NCBI RefSeq assembly: GCF_033097365.1 | Contig: NZ_AP028461.1 | Location: 4,588,001-4,652,000, forward strand | DNA length: 64,000 bases | Direction of reading: 5' to 3' | Source of the DNA: Actinoplanes sichuanensis | GTDB taxonomy: Bacteria > Actinomycetota > Actinomycetes > Mycobacteriales > Micromonosporaceae | Part shown: piece by piece, positions 8,149 to 16,520 of the stretch | Layout of the letters: each line of letters begins with the position of its first letter | Numbering within the stretch: position 1 is the first letter of the stretch | Position numbers and translations under genes: made by a program | The notes under the pieces: generated by a model | Told to the model about the DNA's origin: nothing | The model's input: only the letters and a program-made list of their open reading frames with translations | The model's database searches: none

Positions 8149-9315
8149 ATGAACGACTACATCCCGCCGGACCTCGAGGAGGTTCGGGCCGAGGCGGCCA
8201 CCGTCGACACACAGGCGGTCCTCGCGCTGAGCCCCGACGAGGAACCGCCGGCATCGCGGCCGGCGGTCGCGCTGGCACTGTGGCAGGACCGGCAGATCAG
8301 CACCGAACGACTGCAGCACGCCGCGGAACTGCGGGTCGCGCGGCTGCGGCCCCGGCTGCACACGTTCGTGCCGCTCTACACCACCAACCACTGCGACTCC
8401 GAATGCAAGATGTGCTCGATGCGCAAGGGCAACGCCCGGATGATCCGCAAGTTCTCCGGTAGGAACGAGATCCTCGACCAGCTGCGCATCCTGTACCGCA
8501 GCGAGGGTGTCCGCGGCGTCGGCTTCCTCACCGGCGAGTACCAGGACAAGTACACCCGGCTCAGTACGGCGTTCCGGATCGGCTGGGCCATGCGCTCCGC
8601 CCTGGACATGGGCTTCGAACGGATCTACTTCAACATCGGCAGCATGGAACCGGACGAGATCGACGTCCTGTCCGAGTGGATCACCCGGGACGAGCCGGTG
8701 ACCATGTGCGTGTTCCAGGAGACCTACGACCGCGAGTCGTACCGACGGTTCATGGGCAAGACCAACACCGACGTGCCGAAGGCCGACTACGACCGCCGGG
8801 TCGCGTCGTTCGACAGGTGGCTGGACGCCGGGTTCCGCTACGTCAACCCGGGAGTGCTCGTCGGCCTGCACGACGACGTCGCCTCGGAGATCGTCCGGCT
8901 GGTCGCGCACGGCGACCACCTGCGTGGACGCAACGCCGTCGTCGACCTGTCCCTGCCGCGGATGCGGCCGGCGATGACCTCCCGCGACAGCACCCGCATC
9001 GGCGACGACGACTACCTGCGGATGATGGCCGCGGTCGCGTTCACCTGCCCCGACCAGCGGCTCGTACTGACCACCCGGGAACCGCAGGAATTCCAGGACC
9101 GGGCGATCGGCCTGGCCGGTGTGATCAGCCCCGGCAGCCCGGACGTGGCGCCGTACCGCGCGGACGCGCAGGCCTGCAACTCGGCCGACACCTCACAGTT
9201 CCTGGTCGCCGACCTGCGCCGGCCGCGGCACATCCTGAGCCGCATCGAGGCCGGCGGCACCGAGGTGAGCCACTTCGCGAACCCGGCCGCCACCGGGGTC
9301 GTCACGGTCGGCTGA
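8149..9315 (+). CDS. nosL: 3-methyl-2-indolic acid synthase, radical SAM (NosL-like)
   Basis: A 388-residue protein starting MNDYIPPDLEE. The ATG at 8149 follows GAGAGGA and is preferred over the in-frame ATG at 8119. The radical SAM motif CDSECKMC (Cys82, 86, 89) lies in a ThiH-like context (NHCDSECKMCSMRKGN), followed by VGFLTGEYQ. NosL rearranges L-tryptophan to 3-methyl-2-indolic acid, the side-ring precursor of nosiheptide. It heads a run of eleven rightward genes with overlaps or short gaps, up to 22388. The next three genes activate and transfer its product. Confidence 0.93.
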   Translation: MNDYIPPDLEEVRAEAATVDTQAVLALSPDEEPPASRPAVALALWQDRQISTERLQHAAELRVARLRPRLHTFVPLYTTNHCDSECKMCSMRKGNARMIRKFSGRNEILDQLRILYRSEGVRGVGFLTGEYQDKYTRLSTAFRIGWAMRSALDMGFERIYFNIGSMEPDEIDVLSEWITRDEPVTMCVFQETYDRESYRRFMGKTNTDVPKADYDRRVASFDRWLDAGFRYVNPGVLVGLHDDVASEIVRLVAHGDHLRGRNAVVDLSLPRMRPAMTSRDSTRIGDDDYLRMMAAVAFTCPDQRLVLTTREPQEFQDRAIGLAGVISPGSPDVAPYRADAQACNSADTSQFLVADLRRPRHILSRIEAGGTEVSHFANPAATGVVTVG

Positions 9316-9320
9316 GCCCG

Positions 9321-10013
9321 ATGCCCTCACCACCGGTCTACCTGCTGCACGGGCTGCTCGGCACCGCGTACGCGCACTTCGGCGCCCAGATCCGCGCCTG
9401 GACCGGGCGGCACCGGGTGATCGCGGTCGACCTGCCGGGACACGGGCGCTGCCCGCTGGCCGCCACCGGCGCCTACCTGGACCGGGCCGGCGACTACGTC
9501 GCCACGGTGCTCACCCGGTTCGGGCCGGGCCGGGTCGTCGCCGCCTCCTACCTGGGCGGGCCGATCGCGATCCACCTCGCCGCCACCCGCCCGGACCTGG
9601 TCACGTCATTGGTCCTCACCGGGTTCGTGCCCGGCCTGGAGCAGGAGGCCTTTCTGCGGATGCTCGGCGGTTTCCACGTGCTCGCCGCCGAGCAGCCCGG
9701 CCTGGCCGCCGAGTACGAACGGCTGCACGGGCCCCGGTGGAAGGACACGCTCAGCGCCTACGGCGAGGACTGCGTCCGACATCCGCAGCGGGTGCTGCCC
9801 GGCCCGGCGGTCCTCGCGGCGCTCGGCGCCCGTACCCATCTGGTCAACGGGTCGCACAAGACCGCGGAGCGGGATGCGGCGCTCACCGCCGCCGCCATCG
9901 GGCCACGGGTCAGCGGCGTGGTCCTCGACGGCGCCGGGCACATCGCCGCCCACGACGCGCCGGAGGCGTTCACCGCGGCCGTCGAGGCCTTCTGGTCGGG
10001 CGGTCCGCGATGA
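9321..10013 (+). CDS. nosK: alpha/beta-hydrolase-fold indolyl transferase (NosK-like)
   Basis: A 230-residue alpha/beta hydrolase. It shows HGLLG (oxyanion region), VDLPGHG, a nucleophile elbow AASYLGG with Ser in place, and a late GAGHIAAHD that supplies His. In nosiheptide synthesis NosK moves the indolyl group from the carrier NosJ to the side chain of a core cysteine as a thioester, so it works as an acyltransferase and not a hydrolase. It starts 5 bp after nosL and overlaps the carrier gene by ATGA. The gene and its carrier/ligase partners are found only in clusters with an indolic side ring. Confidence 0.85.
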   Translation: MPSPPVYLLHGLLGTAYAHFGAQIRAWTGRHRVIAVDLPGHGRCPLAATGAYLDRAGDYVATVLTRFGPGRVVAASYLGGPIAIHLAATRPDLVTSLVLTGFVPGLEQEAFLRMLGGFHVLAAEQPGLAAEYERLHGPRWKDTLSAYGEDCVRHPQRVLPGPAVLAALGARTHLVNGSHKTAERDAALTAAAIGPRVSGVVLDGAGHIAAHDAPEAFTAAVEAFWSGGPR

Positions 10014-10213
10014 GCCCGGCGGCGCTGCGCGCCGAACTCGGATCGCTGCTGCAGGAGCCGGACCCGCACCGGCACCTGGACTCCCTGGAGGTGGTGGTGA
10101 TCCGCGCCTTTCTCACCGAACACGGCATACCCGCGGACGGTCCGGCCGAGGACCGTCCCCGCACGATCGAAGGGTGGGTGACGTGGGCCGTCCGGCATTC
10201 ACACGTTTCCTGA
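10010..10213 (+). CDS. nosJ: discrete carrier (thiolation) protein for 3-methyl-2-indolic acid (NosJ-like)
   Basis: A 67-residue acidic helical protein with the phosphopantetheine attachment motif LDSLEVV (Ser25). Its ATG overlaps the nosK stop (ATGA). It would be loaded by the downstream ligase and unloaded by the NosK-like transferase. Its tail overlaps the start of the ligase gene by about 30 bp. The very short length fits the stand-alone carrier of indolic thiopeptides. Confidence 0.85.
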   Translation: MSPAALRAELGSLLQEPDPHRHLDSLEVVVIRAFLTEHGIPADGPAEDRPRTIEGWVTWAVRHSHVS

Positions 10214-11493
10214 ACACCGCTCGCAGCCCACGCACCGGCTCCCCGGCCGGGGTCCGCCTCGGCGCGGAGTTCGTCACCTGGGAGGACCTGCTGCGCCGCG
10301 GCCGCGAGCAGGCCACGGCGATCCGGCCCGGCCACGCCTACGTCGTCGACCCCAGCGCCGGCCTCGACGCGCTGGCCGGGTTGTTCGCCGTCGCCACGGT
10401 GCCCGACACCACCCTGCTGTGGGCGGTACCCGGCCCGCTCGGGGTCGCCTGCCGCCCGGTCGCTCCCGCGGTGAGCGCGGTCGCACCGCCGGTGACCGGC
10501 GGCCCGGACCGCCCACTGTGGGGAGTGTGCACCTCCGGCAGCTCCGGAACCCCGAAGGTCGCGATCGGATACGCCGACCAGTGGGAGGCCATCGCCTTGC
10601 ACTACGAACAGGCACTCTACGGTCCCCGCTACGCCGGCGACCCGGACACCGCGGTGGCGACCTGCCTGCCGCCGCAGTTCTCCGCCACCTTCTTCATGAC
10701 CGTGCTGCCCAGCCTGTTCCTGCGCCGCGACCTGCTGCTGTTCGCACCGCACGACTGGACGGCCGTACACGCCCTGGCGGCGCGACGACCGACCGTGGTG
10801 CTGGCGGTCCCGGCGGTGGCGGCCGCCGCCTGCCTGGGCACCACCGCATCGGCCGACATGTCCCGGGCCACCCTGTTCCTCGGCGGCGGGCACGTCAGCG
10901 GCGAACGGGCCCGTCTGATCCGGCAGCGGTACACCGGCGTGGAACTGGTGAACCTGTACGGCACCGCCGAGACCGGCGCCGTCTCCACCGACCACGACCC
11001 CGGCCACAACCAGCACGTCGGCCGACCCGTCGACGGCAAGGCCGTGTGGCTGCACGACGTCGGCGACGACGGCGTCGGCACCCTCGCCGCGGCCGGACCC
11101 GACTGTGCCGCCTACCGGTGGCGTCCCGGCGAGACACCGATCGCCCACGACGGCTACGTCACCGGCACCGACTACGCCCGGTTCGACGACGACGGCCGGC
11201 TGTGCCTGGAGGGCCGGGTCGACGGCGGCGAGAAGTTCAACGGCGTGCTGGTCTACCCGCGGTCGGTGGAGCGCCACCTGCTCGCCCTCGACGGGGTGGT
11301 CGACGCCCGGGTGCTGGTCCGGCGGACCCCGACCGGGCTGGAACAGTTGGTCGCCCGGGTGGTCGGCCGCGTCGACGAGGGCACGGTCCGCGAACACTGC
11401 GCGGTGCTGACCCCCACCGACCAGCCGACCGTGGTCGAATGCGTGAACGAACGCGACGCCGCGCCGGCGTACAGCAGCCATGGCAAGCTCTGA
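10183..11493 (+). CDS. nosI: adenylating ligase for 3-methyl-2-indolic acid (NosI-like)
   Basis: A 436-residue ANL-superfamily enzyme, short for the family. It has the phosphate loop CTSGSSGTPKVA, the NLYGTAETG motif and a final YSSHGKL that supplies the catalytic Lys near the C-terminus. The chosen start is GTG 10183 (VGRPAFTRF) after AAGGG; an in-frame GTG at 10174 is possible. It activates the indolic acid as the adenylate and loads the preceding carrier protein. The N-terminal subdomain is shorter than in free acyl-CoA ligases, as in other carrier-loading indolic ligases. Confidence 0.85.
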   Translation: MGRPAFTRFLNTARSPRTGSPAGVRLGAEFVTWEDLLRRGREQATAIRPGHAYVVDPSAGLDALAGLFAVATVPDTTLLWAVPGPLGVACRPVAPAVSAVAPPVTGGPDRPLWGVCTSGSSGTPKVAIGYADQWEAIALHYEQALYGPRYAGDPDTAVATCLPPQFSATFFMTVLPSLFLRRDLLLFAPHDWTAVHALAARRPTVVLAVPAVAAAACLGTTASADMSRATLFLGGGHVSGERARLIRQRYTGVELVNLYGTAETGAVSTDHDPGHNQHVGRPVDGKAVWLHDVGDDGVGTLAAAGPDCAAYRWRPGETPIAHDGYVTGTDYARFDDDGRLCLEGRVDGGEKFNGVLVYPRSVERHLLALDGVVDARVLVRRTPTGLEQLVARVVGRVDEGTVREHCAVLTPTDQPTVVECVNERDAAPAYSSHGKL

Positions 11494-13258
11494 CATGGCC
11501 GGAGACGACCGGCGGTTCGCGATCAAGGCCGACGCCTTCTACGTACGCCACGACGACGGGGTGTGGCTGCGCAACAACCGAGGCTCGTTCACGATCCGCG
11601 GCGAGAGCGCGTACCCCCTGGTCGCCGCCCTGTTCAGCCGCCTGGACGGGCGACGCAGCGTCGAACAGATCTGCGCCGACCTGCCGGCACCGGCCCGCCG
11701 GTCGGTGTCCGGCCTGCTGGGCACCCTGCACCGCAACGGCTTCGTCAAACAGCTACACCATCCCCCCGAGCAGGTCCCGGACTGGATGCGCGAACGCTAC
11801 GCCACCCACCTGGCGTTCCTCGACCACCACGGGGACCGTCCGGTCCACCGATTCCAGACCGTCCGGTCCGCCCCGGTCGTCTGTGCCGGTCAGGGCACCG
11901 CCCTCCGGGCCGCCGTCGGCGCGCTCGCCGAGTTCGGGTTCGCCGCGGTCACCGTCGTCGCCGCGGCGGCCGATGCCGCCGCCGTCGCACCGATCACCGG
12001 CGACGGCTGGCAGGTCGTGACCGCCCCGGACTGGACCGCCGTGGCCGACCTCCCGCACTGGCGGACCGCGGCGTACGTGCTGCTGGCCGTCGACGACGCG
12101 GACCCGGCCCGGCTGGCCGGGCTGCAGGTCCGGATGCACACCGAAGGCCGATCGGTCGCCGTCCTCGGCCGGTGCGGCGCCCGGGTGGTGGCCCTGCCCG
12201 GCGGGACCCTGCAACGCTGCTGGGAATGCGCGTGGCGACGGCTGACCCCACCGGTCACCGGCGACGCCGGCGACCTGCCGACCGCGCTCGTCCCGGCGAC
12301 CATCGCCGCGCTGCACCTGGTCCAACGGGCGTTCGCGGCACTCGCCGGGATCACCCTCGCCGACGCCGAGACGGTCGCGTCGGTGGAACCGCTGGCACCC
12401 GTCGTGCGGGTGCACACCGTGCACCCGCACCCGTGGTGCCGCCACCACCCCGAAAGGCGGCCGCCCGACGCACCGGACGACGAGCCGGTCCGGCCCGACC
12501 TGCCGTTCGCCGAGGACGACCCGGCCCTGGTGGCCGTGTCGGACCGGATCGTCGCGGCCACCGGCGAATGGACCGACCGGATCGCCGGGCCACTGCTGTC
12601 GGTCGGCGAACAGGAGGTCGACCAGTTGCCACTGGCCGGCAGCTGCTGCCGGACATCCGACCCGCAGGCCACCGCCGACGACCACACCGAACAGACGCTG
12701 CTGTGCCGGGCCGTGTCACCGCGCGAGGCCCGCAACCAGGTGGTGCTGTTCACCCTGGAACACCTCGCACGGCAGCTGTCCGCAGCCGACCGCGTCGTCT
12801 ACGGGGCCGGCTGGAGTGTCGCCGAGGCCGAATACCGGGCCGCCCTGGCCGCCGCCTACGCCGCCCCGCCCGGCGACCACCGCCGGCTACCGCCGGACAG
12901 CCGCGACGACCGGCCACTGCGACTGTTCCTGATCGAGACGCTCGCCGCCGCCGACCGGCCCTGGAGCGAGACGTCGCTGGAACACCTGGACAGCGGATTC
13001 GTCCGGGCCAGGGTGCGCACCACCGGCGGACCCGAGACCGTCGGCGTCGGCCTCGACGAACGACACGCCGTCGACCAGGCGCTGCTGCACGCGGTCACCC
13101 CGGGCACCACCGTCGCGCACCTCGCACCGCCGGCCGACACCTGGTCGGCGGCCCTGACCCGGATCCGCCGACCCCACCCGGCGCCCGCGCCGCAACCGCC
13201 GTTCCTCGCCGGGCACGCCCACCTCGCCGCCGTCACCCTCCCCGGGGACCCGACGTGA
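11480..13258 (+). CDS. nosH: thiopeptide cyclodehydratase partner (ocin-ThiF-like, leader-binding; NosH-like)
   Basis: A 592-residue protein. The N-terminal 80 residues look like a winged-helix RiPP recognition element (SAYPLVAALFSRLDGRRSVEQ and GLLGTLHRNGFVKQ), which binds the leader peptide. The rest is divergent ThiF/E1-like sequence with CWEC near residue 253 and a cysteine pair GSCCRTS. This type delivers the precursor to the YcaO enzyme that makes the thiazolines. It overlaps nosI by 14 bp (a second in-frame ATG lies at 11495) and nosG by GTGA. Confidence 0.8.
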   Translation: MASSDMAGDDRRFAIKADAFYVRHDDGVWLRNNRGSFTIRGESAYPLVAALFSRLDGRRSVEQICADLPAPARRSVSGLLGTLHRNGFVKQLHHPPEQVPDWMRERYATHLAFLDHHGDRPVHRFQTVRSAPVVCAGQGTALRAAVGALAEFGFAAVTVVAAAADAAAVAPITGDGWQVVTAPDWTAVADLPHWRTAAYVLLAVDDADPARLAGLQVRMHTEGRSVAVLGRCGARVVALPGGTLQRCWECAWRRLTPPVTGDAGDLPTALVPATIAALHLVQRAFAALAGITLADAETVASVEPLAPVVRVHTVHPHPWCRHHPERRPPDAPDDEPVRPDLPFAEDDPALVAVSDRIVAATGEWTDRIAGPLLSVGEQEVDQLPLAGSCCRTSDPQATADDHTEQTLLCRAVSPREARNQVVLFTLEHLARQLSAADRVVYGAGWSVAEAEYRAALAAAYAAPPGDHRRLPPDSRDDRPLRLFLIETLAAADRPWSETSLEHLDSGFVRARVRTTGGPETVGVGLDERHAVDQALLHAVTPGTTVAHLAPPADTWSAALTRIRRPHPAPAPQPPFLAGHAHLAAVTLPGDPT

Positions 13259-15153
13259 CCGCCGCCCTGACCGCGACGGTCACCGTCGCCGGCTCCGGAA
13301 CCCTGCCGGCCGTCCTCGCCGCCCGACTACGCGACGACCCGATCCCGGTGGCCCGCGACGTCACCCTGCTGGTCGCCGGCCTCGACGAGCTGAGCACCAC
13401 CACCGAAACCCTGGTGGCGTGCCGCCGAGCCGGCCGGCCGCTGCTGTTCACCGGCCGATGGCGGTCACTGATCTACGTCGGACCGTGGTGGACGCCCGGC
13501 ACCCCCGGCTGCCCACACTGCCTGGTGACCCGTACCGCCGACTCGGCATTCGGCCCGGACCGGCGCGGCGACCTGATCGCCGAGGCCGCCCACCGCGGCG
13601 ACGCCGTCGCAGTGCTCGGCCCGGCACCGCTGCGGGTGACCGAACTACTGATCCGCGCCCGCCTCACCCGACCCGCCGAGCCGGGAGTCGTCCACGTCGT
13701 CGACGGCGCCACCGGCACCGTGGACCGGCAGATCCTGCTCCCCGACTCCACCTGCCCGGAATGCGGAGGCTCCCGCACCGACACGGCACCGACGTTCACC
13801 CCGACCGAGGTGGCCCTGACCAAACCGGCACCCGCAGCGCTGCGGACCCGCGAACTGGACGCCGACACCGTGGACCGCGACTACCTGTTCACCGGAATCG
13901 GCCTGTTCAAAGAACTGCGACAGGACCTGCAGAGCCCGTTCGGGGCCTGCTCGGTCGAACTACCGAGCCGGTGGGGACGGCGGGAACCGGCGATCGGCCG
14001 CGCCCGCACCTACCGCACCAGCCGTACCGTGGCCGTCCTGGAAGGCCTCGAACGCTACGCCGGCCTGCTGCGCGGCGGCCGCCTCGCGCCGATCCGCGCC
14101 GCCTACCGCGAGGTCGCCGACCGGGCCGTCGACCCGCGCACCCTGGGCACCCACCCCGAGTCCAGCTACCGCCTCGACGGTTTCCGCTACCAACGGTTCG
14201 ACCCGGCGACGGTGGTCGACTGGGTCTGGGCCTACTCGGTGGGCCAACACCGCCGGGTGCTGGTCCCGGAACGGGCCGCGTTCTGGGGGCCACGCCACGA
14301 CGGGGAGATCTCGTTCTTCTACGACACCTCCAACGGCTGCGCCCTCGGCAACTCCGTCGAGGAGGCGATGCTGCACGGACTGCGAGAGGTCGCCGAACGC
14401 GACTCCTTCCTACTCACCTGGTACCGGCGGCTCCAACTGCCGGAGGTCGACCTGACCGGCGTCGGCGGCCGACTCGGTGAACTGCTGCGCCGCTCGCGGC
14501 TGTTCACCGGCTTCGAGTTCCGCTGCTTCCTGTCCACCATGGAGTACCGGATGCCGAGCTTCTGGCTGACCGCCGAGGGCGGCGACCCGCACGGCCCGGC
14601 CGTGTTCGCCGGATCCGGTGCCCACCCGGACCCGGTCCAGGCGATCGTCGGAGGCCTCTACGAACTGGTCGGCACCATCCTGGCCGCCCGGCACGGCTAT
14701 CCGCGGCAGCGGCCCGAGGCGCTGCGGATGCTGACCGACCCGACCCTGATCCGCCGGATGGAACACCACTCGCAGGTCGCCGCACTCCCCGAGGCCCGCT
14801 CCCGGTTCGCGTTCCTGCTCGACCACGGCCACGACCGGATCCGCCTGGCCGAGGTGCCCGCGACCGTACGCACCGGCGCCACCGACCTGCGCGCCGACCT
14901 GGCCACCGCCCTCGACGGGCTGCTCACCGCGGGCCTGGACGTGCTGGTCGTCGACCAGAGCATGCCGGAGCTGCTGCGCAACGGGCTGCACTGTGTCCGG
15001 GTGCTGGTGCCCGGGCTGGTGCCGGTCACCTTCGGCCACGTCAACCGCCGCACCGACAACCTGCCCCGGCTGACCGACGGCACCGCACTGCCGTACCCCA
15101 GTGGGCTGACCCCGGACGAGGAGGTGGGATGCGTACCGCACCCGTTCCCCTGA
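13255..15153 (+). CDS. nosG: YcaO-domain azoline cyclodehydratase (NosG-like)
   Basis: A 632-residue protein from a GTG overlapping the previous stop. The first 190 residues are an E1/ThiF-like remnant with zinc-type cysteine pairs CPHC and CPEC. The YcaO domain follows, with RTYRTSRTVAVLEGLERYAG and NGCALGNSVEEAMLHGLREVAERDSF, which carry ATP/Mg-binding acidic residues. The protein ends in PHPFP, the PxPxP tail typical of azoline-forming YcaO enzymes. It converts core cysteines to thiazolines with ATP, using the preceding leader-binding protein. An upstream open stretch in this frame is a shadow of nosH. Confidence 0.92.
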   Translation: MTAALTATVTVAGSGTLPAVLAARLRDDPIPVARDVTLLVAGLDELSTTTETLVACRRAGRPLLFTGRWRSLIYVGPWWTPGTPGCPHCLVTRTADSAFGPDRRGDLIAEAAHRGDAVAVLGPAPLRVTELLIRARLTRPAEPGVVHVVDGATGTVDRQILLPDSTCPECGGSRTDTAPTFTPTEVALTKPAPAALRTRELDADTVDRDYLFTGIGLFKELRQDLQSPFGACSVELPSRWGRREPAIGRARTYRTSRTVAVLEGLERYAGLLRGGRLAPIRAAYREVADRAVDPRTLGTHPESSYRLDGFRYQRFDPATVVDWVWAYSVGQHRRVLVPERAAFWGPRHDGEISFFYDTSNGCALGNSVEEAMLHGLREVAERDSFLLTWYRRLQLPEVDLTGVGGRLGELLRRSRLFTGFEFRCFLSTMEYRMPSFWLTAEGGDPHGPAVFAGSGAHPDPVQAIVGGLYELVGTILAARHGYPRQRPEALRMLTDPTLIRRMEHHSQVAALPEARSRFAFLLDHGHDRIRLAEVPATVRTGATDLRADLATALDGLLTAGLDVLVVDQSMPELLRNGLHCVRVLVPGLVPVTFGHVNRRTDNLPRLTDGTALPYPSGLTPDEEVGCVPHPFP

Positions 15154-16520
15154 CCGCCGACGCCGAACTGCTGCGCACCGACCCGCGGGCCGCGAATCCG
15201 CCGGACTGGCGGGTGGACTGGGCCGACGGGCCCTGGCCGGTCAAGGTCCTGACCGGGGCGGTCCGCCGACCCGCCGACGGATGGCTCGGCCGGCTGCTGT
15301 TCCACACCTTCGCCGTGTCCCGGATCCGCGCCGACGCGCACGGCGGGATGACCGCGACCCCGCAGCGGCCCGCACCGGCCGGGCACGCCGCACCGGTACT
15401 GCTGCGCCGGCCGGTGCCGTCCGGCGGATCCATGTACCCGACCGAGGTGTACGTGGCCGCCGACGGTGTGCACCACTACGACCCGTACCGGCACGAACTC
15501 GTCGACCTCGGTCGCCGGGCCGACCCCGCCCTGCCACCGGTCTGCCTGGTACTCACCAACCGGTTCTGGAAGAACTTCTACAAGTACGGCGACTTCGCGT
15601 ACCGCCTCGGTGCCGTCGACGTCGGTGTCGCGCTCGGCCGGATCCTGCGGCTGGCCGAGACCGCGACGCTGTGGACCGGCTTCGACGACGCCCGCATCGA
15701 GCGGATGCTCGGTCTCGACGGCCACGACGAGGCGGTGTACGCCGTGGTCGACCTGCCCACCACGACACGGCTGCCCACCTCCGCGGCCCGGCCGCCGCAG
15801 GTCCTGGAACGCTCCCGCCACATCCGGCGATCGGCCCGCTTCGACGCCCTGCACCGGGCGGCCCGCCACCCCGGACCGCACCCCGAACCACCGGCCGAAC
15901 CCGGACCGACCGGTCCCGGCCTGCCCCTGCCGCCGCACTCCCCCACCCCGTCCGGCCTCGCCGACATGCTGGACCGCACCTGCGCCGGCGCCCGCTTCGA
16001 CGGCCGACCCGCCCACCCGCACGCCCTGGCCGACGTCCTGCACCACACCGCCGCCGCACTCGGCCCGCCGATCGCCCGAGGCCTGTCGCTGTATGTCGCC
16101 GTGCACCGGGTGACCGGCGTCGCCGCAGGCTGGTACCGCTACCGGCCGGACCGGCACGACCTGGACCCGGTCGGTGCCGGCCCGGCCGACGACACCGCGC
16201 GGGTGCTGCAGCGGGCACTGTTCGCGGCATCACTGAACATCGAACTGGCCGCGTTCACCGTCCACATCGGCGCCCCGGCCGGCGACCGGTGCCCGGACAT
16301 GCGCCGCTGGCGCGAACAGCAGATGGCCGTCGGCATCGCGATCGAGGCGATCACGCTCCGGGCCACCACCGCCGGGCTGAGCGGCCATCCGGTGCTCGGC
16401 TTCGACGTGGGCCGCGTCGAGCAGGCGTACGGCCTGACCCGCGACGGGATCCAGGCGCAGGTGAGCGTCGGGTCGGCCCGCCCCGGCCTGACCTGGGAGG
16501 TCTCGGTGACACCACGATGA
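15129..16520 (+). CDS. nosF: SagB-type FMN azoline dehydrogenase (NosF-like)
   Basis: A 463-residue nitroreductase-fold protein. GAGGAGG precedes the ATG, which lies inside the end of nosG (25-bp overlap). A characteristic SagB N-terminal part shows RRPVPSGGSMYPTEVYV and NFYKYGDFAYRLGAVDVG. The protein has two related halves, the second being shorter (ARGLSLYVAVHRVTGVAAGWYRY). The enzyme oxidises thiazolines to thiazoles with FMN. The order cyclodehydratase then dehydrogenase is standard for thiopeptide clusters. Confidence 0.9.
   Translation: MRTAPVPLTADAELLRTDPRAANPPDWRVDWADGPWPVKVLTGAVRRPADGWLGRLLFHTFAVSRIRADAHGGMTATPQRPAPAGHAAPVLLRRPVPSGGSMYPTEVYVAADGVHHYDPYRHELVDLGRRADPALPPVCLVLTNRFWKNFYKYGDFAYRLGAVDVGVALGRILRLAETATLWTGFDDARIERMLGLDGHDEAVYAVVDLPTTTRLPTSAARPPQVLERSRHIRRSARFDALHRAARHPGPHPEPPAEPGPTGPGLPLPPHSPTPSGLADMLDRTCAGARFDGRPAHPHALADVLHHTAAALGPPIARGLSLYVAVHRVTGVAAGWYRYRPDRHDLDPVGAGPADDTARVLQRALFAASLNIELAAFTVHIGAPAGDRCPDMRRWREQQMAVGIAIEAITLRATTAGLSGHPVLGFDVGRVEQAYGLTRDGIQAQVSVGSARPGLTWEVSVTPR

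Noticed and set aside
7960..8919. Minus-strand ORF of 319 residues opposite nosL
   Set aside because: It is antisense to the radical SAM gene with intact motifs, and its low-complexity composition is that of a shadow.
11563..15153. A 1196-residue plus-strand ORF
   Set aside because: The first 560 residues are an Arg/Pro-rich frame shadow of the nosH-like gene. The real YcaO gene starts at GTG 13255.
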